The notes below the pieces were generated by a model that worked only from the letters and a program-made list of their open reading frames with translations, ran no database searches and had not been told where the DNA came from. From contig CAWHXR010000005.1 in the NCBI GenBank assembly GCA_963833375.1, positions 62,001 to 126,000 on the forward strand: a stretch of 64,000 bases of DNA. The letters are read 5' to 3'. Positions 60,571 through 64,000 of this stretch are shown piece by piece; within the stretch, counting starts at the first letter, position 1; every line of letters begins with the position of its first letter. The position numbers and the translations under genes are program-made. This DNA is from DASUPK01 sp963833375. Its GTDB lineage: Bacteria; Actinomycetota; Thermoleophilia; Solirubrobacterales; 70-9.

Positions 60571-60780
60571 GACGCGGGCGAAGGCGACGCAAACGACGGC
60601 CACGCTCCTCATGCTGATCGGGCACATCCGGGAATTCGGGAAGCCGCATCGGCCTCCTGCGCCTGCACACAACGCCCCAAGCGCGGATCGCCGGTGCCTG
60701 GTGGGGGCGTTCCACGAACGGCAGGTGGGTGCTCACCACCGAGGTGCCTGCACACCCCTGCGCATACGGTGGCGCTAGCC

Positions 60781-61848
60781 ATGACCCCGAAGCATCTCGG
60801 TCGTGCCGATGCCCCTCCTTCTGACCCGGCGGTCGACCAGCCGCAGAACGGTGAAGAACCAGCCGGATCGGCCGGGCGCAAGAAGCGCGCGGAATGGCGC
60901 CGGCTGGCGAAGATCGCGTATCGCGACCCCGAGCACGTCGCCGAGAGGCTGACGCTGTTCGGCTCGAAGCACCTCAGCGAGCCGTCGCGGGAATGGGCCG
61001 AACAGGTCCGAAAGGAACGCCCGGACACTCCGCTCCCGGCGATCGCCGAGGAGGTCCGCATCCAGACCGCCCAGGTCGCCCGGATCGACGGCGCCGTCTC
61101 GGGTACACCTTTCCTGGTCGCGCTCATCCCCGGCTATCTGGCCTATCTCTGGCAGGAAGGGCACATGGAGCGGCGCATCGCGGCGCTCTACGGGCATGAC
61201 CCGCGTGAGCTCGAGACCGGCGCTGAGCTGCTGGTGCTTCGCGGGGTCCACCCGACGGTAGAGGCGGCCCGAGCAGCCCTGCAGAAGGTGAGCGACACCG
61301 CCCTGCCGGAGAAACCGACCGAACGGCGTCCACTGCGCGTCTGGGTGCGGAGCATCTACATGCTCCTGGTGTTCGGCGGATTCCTCGCTGGGCCATCCGG
61401 GAAGGAACGGGACAAGTACTCCCATTGGCGGCTCAGGGCCGCCCTCGGCTTGATCGGCGGGACCCTGATCTGGATCACCACCTGGGTGTTGCCGCTCAGC
61501 TTCATGATCGCGATGGCCTGGGCCTGCGAGAGCCACGCGCGATCGCTGGGAAGTCGAACGATGCGCTACTACGCCGGCGAATCCACCGACATCGAGGCCG
61601 CGATCGCCGCGGCCGCCGAAGAGGAGGACCAGGGACGGACCAAGCGCGACCTGCTGCGCGGCCTGCTGGTCGTGCTCTCGGTGGCGATCCCGTTGGCGAT
61701 CGTCGTCTACGCCAACTACATCCGCCAGACCACCGGCGTCACCTGGCAAGCCGCTCTCGGCGCGGTCGTCGCGGCTCTCGCTGGTCATCGCGGTATCCGT
61801 GTCGGCCAGCCGGCGCTGACGTTCTTGGCCTGCCCGAGACAGGCGTAG
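60781..61848 (+). CDS. membrane protein with EcsC-like segment, unknown function
   Basis: 355 residues from ATG 60781 (TACGGT ten bases upstream). A soluble N-terminal part is rich in Arg and Glu (KKRAEWRRLAKIAYRDPEHV). A middle region (VALIPGYLAYLWQEGHMERR then IAALYGHDPREL) resembles EcsC-type proteins. Four hydrophobic helices follow at about 200-340 (YMLLVFGGFLAG, LIWITTWVLPLSFMIAM, LVVLSVAIPLAIVVYANYI, AALGAVVAAL). Two acidic stretches between helices. EcsC similarity is weak, so treat as unknown. Confidence 0.7.
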   Translation: MTPKHLGRADAPPSDPAVDQPQNGEEPAGSAGRKKRAEWRRLAKIAYRDPEHVAERLTLFGSKHLSEPSREWAEQVRKERPDTPLPAIAEEVRIQTAQVARIDGAVSGTPFLVALIPGYLAYLWQEGHMERRIAALYGHDPRELETGAELLVLRGVHPTVEAARAALQKVSDTALPEKPTERRPLRVWVRSIYMLLVFGGFLAGPSGKERDKYSHWRLRAALGLIGGTLIWITTWVLPLSFMIAMAWACESHARSLGSRTMRYYAGESTDIEAAIAAAAEEEDQGRTKRDLLRGLLVVLSVAIPLAIVVYANYIRQTTGVTWQAALGAVVAALAGHRGIRVGQPALTFLACPRQA

Positions 61849-61952
61849 CCGCGGCGGGGTGGCGGGTGGCCAGACGCCTCTTCTTCCTCGCTACCAGGAC
61901 GATGACGCGGTTGTTGGCGACCCGTATCCCGCTTAGAGGTGTGATTTCACGA

Positions 61953-61982
61953 CCGCTGCTCTTCGCCCAAAGCGGCTATTCC
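61953..61982. repeat. palindromic repeat copy 4 (CYGCTTT family)
   Basis: CCGCTGCTCTT, loop CGCCC, AAAGCGGC, followed by TATTCCGCTTCCGCGG. One arm position differs. It lies between the EcsC-like gene and the decayed secreted-protein gene. Confidence 0.6.
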
Positions 61983-62015
61983 GCTTCCGCGGCCCTAGTT
62001 CCGCGAGCGGTCACC

Positions 62016-62645
62016 TCAAGGAGCAAGCGCCGGGGCCGGATGCAGCCCGACGCAGAGGGGCAGCGACTTCTTGATGTACGGAAGGTGGAGCTTTTGTTGA
62101 CGACACGGGGTCGCGGAGTAGGGGACCGGGCCGTCGCTCGTGCAGTTGAACACGGGGTGCGGTTGGGCGGCGGGATTGTCGTAATCGAGGATCGACACCG
62201 AGGCGTCCACCCGCAGCTTGCTCACCCCGGGCTTCTTCTTGATCACTGTGCCCGTCGCGGTGGCGCTGATGTGGCCTGAGGCGACCTGGGGGGAGCTTCA
62301 GCTTCAACAATCTCAGACGAGTACGAGTAGGTGAAGCTTCCCTTCCTCATCTTGATGTAGTTGTAGCCGGGTGTGCCAGGGATGTAGGACCCGCTGTCGG
62401 CGAAGACAACGCTGCCCGGCGTATCGCAAGCCCAGCGGAACCGCCTTAGCCTGATAGATGGCTTGGCGCGGCGTGTAGCGCCCATGTCGCTGCTTGTTCT
62501 TGTAGAAGACAGCGACGGAAAACTTTCCCGCCTGTGCAAGGGTATTTGCCGCGAAGTCGTATCTGCGAGTGGCGGCCTGCGCGCTGGGAGCGACCAGGGC
62601 CGCGACGAAGAGCGAGGCGAGGGCGATTGATAGTGGGCGTCTCAT
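62016..62645 (-). pseudogene. secreted protein gene with two frameshifts
   Basis: Starts at ATG 62645 with a signal peptide (LSIALASLFVAALVAPSAQA, cleavage after AQA). The first frame is good to about YQAKAVP; a second frame then continues (RWACDTPGSVVFADSGSYIP through IKMRKGSFTYSYSS), and at a run of six G/C near 62289-62294 a third frame takes over (VASGHISATATGTVIKKKPG to the end). Joined, it would be about 200 residues. Family unknown. Two single-base events, one in a homopolymer, suggest decay or sequencing error. Confidence 0.6.
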
Positions 62646-62724
62646 GAGTCGTTAGCTTCAACACAGGCGCTCCCATTACGGAGCGCACGGCGGTGGACCG
62701 GATACCCCGCGTCGCCGTGCAAAG

Positions 62725-62747
62725 CGCTGCTTTCCATGCAAAGCGGC
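62725..62747. repeat. palindromic repeat copy 5 (CYGCTTT family)
   Basis: CGCTGCTTT, loop CCATGC, AAAGCGGC, preceded by an extra half unit CCGTGCAAAGCG. It lies upstream of the decayed secreted-protein gene. Confidence 0.7.
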
Positions 62748-62831
62748 TATCTCGTCCGCCGAGGAACACCGCGGGCAGGCGCCTGGCACCGGACGACGGT
62801 GCGGCGGTTTGTTACGCGGCTCGGCTAGGGG

Positions 62832-62855
62832 TACTGCTTTTCGTCCAAAGCAGTA
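62832..62855. repeat. palindromic repeat copy 6, perfect nine-base arms
   Basis: TACTGCTTT, loop TCGTCC, AAAGCAGTA; all nine arm positions pair. This is the most symmetric copy and defines the family. Confidence 0.8.
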
Positions 62856-62882
62856 GAGCCCCGACCATGAACGCAAACGCGG

Positions 62883-63278
62883 CTATTCCGCCGACTGTGC
62901 CTCTGGCGGATCATCTTTGTGACGCCGGGCCTGTCTTGCCTCGTGGCGCTCTTCGCGCACCTTCACGAAGCCAACGCCAAGTTGACGCGCTACCTCGACC
63001 AGGATGCCGATGCCGGTCAGCACATAGAGGGCGGTGAAGATTTTGAGGACCTCATGGGTGAGCGTGAGGTGCGGATCAGCGATGCTCGACGTGGTCAGCG
63101 TGCAGACGGCGAAATAGAACCCGTCGATCACGTTCCAGCCCTCGCCGATTGAGTAGGTGACGGTCCCGATCAGGACGAGGAGGATCGCGGCTCCGAAGAT
63201 GGCGGCGAAACTCTCTTCCTTGGCTGCGTACTTGATCGCATGGAAGAAACGGCGGAACATCGTGGCAACCGAGATCAC
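62883..63278 (-). CDS. two-helix ion-channel protein with an unusual selectivity filter
   Basis: 131 residues from GTG 63278; an ATG six codons later is possible. A basic amphipathic start, helix 1 (about 25-44: AIFGAAILLVLIGTVTYSIG), a pore helix (GFYFAVCTLTT) and helix 2 (about 77-97: IFTALYVLTGIGILVEVARQ), then a charged tail. This is the KcsA-type Ion_trans_2 layout, but where TVGYGD is expected the sequence has SSIADP (residues 64-69). It is therefore either a channel with altered selectivity or a non-conducting relative. Confidence 0.78.
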   Translation of the reverse strand: MISVATMFRRFFHAIKYAAKEESFAAIFGAAILLVLIGTVTYSIGEGWNVIDGFYFAVCTLTTSSIADPHLTLTHEVLKIFTALYVLTGIGILVEVARQLGVGFVKVREERHEARQARRHKDDPPEAQSAE

Positions 63279-63323
63279 CGTGCTGTGAGGCTCGCACCCG
63301 TCCCGGACGGGTAGTCAGTCCCT

Positions 63324-63353
63324 ACCACTCCTTTCCGTGCAAAGCGGCAGTTG
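63324..63353. repeat. palindromic repeat copy 7 (CYGCTTT family)
   Basis: CCACTCCTTT, loop CCGTGC, AAAGCGGCAGTTGG. The left arm has one mismatch. It lies between the divergent channel gene and the small membrane protein gene. Confidence 0.65.
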
Positions 63354-63464
63354 GCTGCTTCAGGTACCTCGGGTTTCCACGGATGGGCAGACCGGGGCTC
63401 AGCACCGAGGTATCGCGCTTCCCTTCACCTACGTTGGGGTCGCTTACAAACGAAAGGACTCGAA

Positions 63465-63635
63465 ATGTTGATCTGGACGCTCGGTGCAGTGGTTTACGTA
63501 GTGCTCTTCTTGTGGCTTGGCCTTTCCACGCTTCGCAACGGACACGGCTGGCTTTTCTTCTTTGGGATCTTCTTTCCGATCCTCTGGATCTTTGGTGCCT
63601 TCGCCCGACCGGCGAATCCGGCCCCACAGGCATAG
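63465..63635 (+). CDS. 56-residue membrane protein
   Basis: ATG at 63465 after GAAAGGAC. Two hydrophobic helices (LIWTLGAVVYVVLFLWLGL and GWLFFFGIFFPILWIFGAF) joined by RNGH and ending ARPANPAPQA. No family known to me. The aromatic-rich second helix resembles small actinobacterial phage-shock or PLDc_N-like proteins, but the match is too short to name it. Confidence 0.72.
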   Translation: MLIWTLGAVVYVVLFLWLGLSTLRNGHGWLFFFGIFFPILWIFGAFARPANPAPQA

Positions 63636-63738
63636 GCCCAGGCAGGGACCAACGAAATCGAGTCAAGGAGGATTTGAAGACGCCGCTTACTCAGTCAACG
63701 AGAACCCAACCAACTCCCGCCATTCGATCGGCGGGGGC

Positions 63739-64000
63739 TCAGTCGCAGGCCGAGGTGGTGGCGCTCTTCAAGCTATCCGCAGCTGAGACAGTGCTGGCGA
63801 CCTCAGCCGCGATCGGAACCAGCTGCTGGGCCGTCGGGGCCGGGGGCAGCGCCTGGACCGAGGTGGAGAGGCTCGAAACGGATGACTGCAGCGCGCTGGT
63901 CTGGCTCGGGAAGTCCTGCTTCGCCGAGCTCACGACCGCGTTTGCGTTGCTCTGCACCTTCTGAACGTCCGTCTTCAGGGTGGAGACGGCACCGCTTTGG
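63739..64000 (-). CDS. C-terminus of a Ser/Ala-rich, probably exported coiled-coil protein (partial)
   Basis: The frame enters from the right edge (VSTLKTDVQKVQSNANAVV) and ends SATTSACD at 63739. Heptad-like Ser/Ala/Val/Leu pattern with no charged catalytic motif. Residues such as LSTSVQALPPAPTAQQLVPI suggest a surface or lipoprotein helical rod. The start lies outside the window. Confidence 0.55.
   Translation of the reverse strand, partial: QSGAVSTLKTDVQKVQSNANAVVSSAKQDFPSQTSALQSSVSSLSTSVQALPPAPTAQQLVPIAAEVASTVSAADSLKSATTSACD

Noticed and set aside
52046..63353. CRISPR array as an explanation of the repeated hairpins
   Set aside because: Copies are irregularly spaced by hundreds to thousands of bases, with genes between, and no cas genes are present.

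Overview
The window is 64 kb of GC-rich DNA with tightly packed genes. Many start codons are GTG or TTG, many genes overlap by 4 bases, and several promoters look leaderless. These traits suggest an actinobacterium. The repeated SnoaL-like genes beginning MSxENVE, the MMPL, MarR and ArsR genes and the glycerol-oxidation operon make a Thermoleophilia (Solirubrobacterales-like) soil lineage the best guess. That placement is inference; no rRNA or tRNA gene is visible.

Layout. 1-2.9 kb: minus-strand glycerol operon (two FAD proteins, then a glycerol-kinase-like gene cut by the window edge). 2.9-3.6 kb: a class-I amidotransferase-fold hydrolase. 3.6-12.7 kb: a complete minus-strand potassium operon in the order histidine kinase, kdpE, 26-aa mini-protein, kdpF, kdpA, kdpC, kdpB, unknown gene, kdpD N-terminal half, Usp gene. 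KdpD is therefore split into two genes at opposite ends and kdpC precedes kdpB. 12.8-14.7 kb: an APC permease with a Usp tail. 14.7-30.7 kb: metabolic genes, namely a hydrolase-cyclase fusion, a glutamine-synthetase-like enzyme divergent from an aldehyde dehydrogenase and SDR, an amidotransferase, RidA plus threonine ammonia-lyase, an esterase-Baeyer-Villiger monooxygenase fusion divergent from an enoyl-CoA hydratase, a persulfide-dioxygenase-like/rhodanese protein, a secreted repeat protein, and an ArsR-MMPL operon. 30.8-43.7 kb: cell-envelope and lipid genes (NlpC/P60 hydrolase, two GT-C membrane enzymes, GH76, patatin, serine hydrolase) with small decayed genes near 34.4-35.0 kb. At 39.24-39.36 kb a c-di-AMP (ydaO-type) riboswitch precedes a 44-residue membrane protein. 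43.7-51 kb: aminotransferase plus DUF6206-like protein, cyclic-2,3-DPG-synthetase-like GTPase divergent from carbamate kinase, cupin/MarR pair, cation/proton antiporter.

51-64 kb is accessory DNA. It has a 5'-truncated IS30-type transposase, a frameshifted integrase-core insertion sequence with inverted ends, several frameshifted genes, three SnoaL-like paralogs plus the start of a fourth, an HMG-CoA reductase, and a family of short palindromic repeats (arms like CYGCTTT / AAAGCRG) that I see only here and only between genes.

Two themes connect the genes. First, potassium and probably c-di-AMP: Kdp with split KdpD, three Usp-type domains, an APC permease, a CPA-type antiporter, a channel with an odd filter and the riboswitch. 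Second, carbon and nitrogen catabolism: glycerol, amines and aldehydes, threonine, ketone-to-ester-to-alcohol conversion and sulfur oxidation. Several divergent gene pairs are only 23-25 bp apart and carry back-to-back TANNNT elements about six bases from each start codon, which indicates leaderless transcription.
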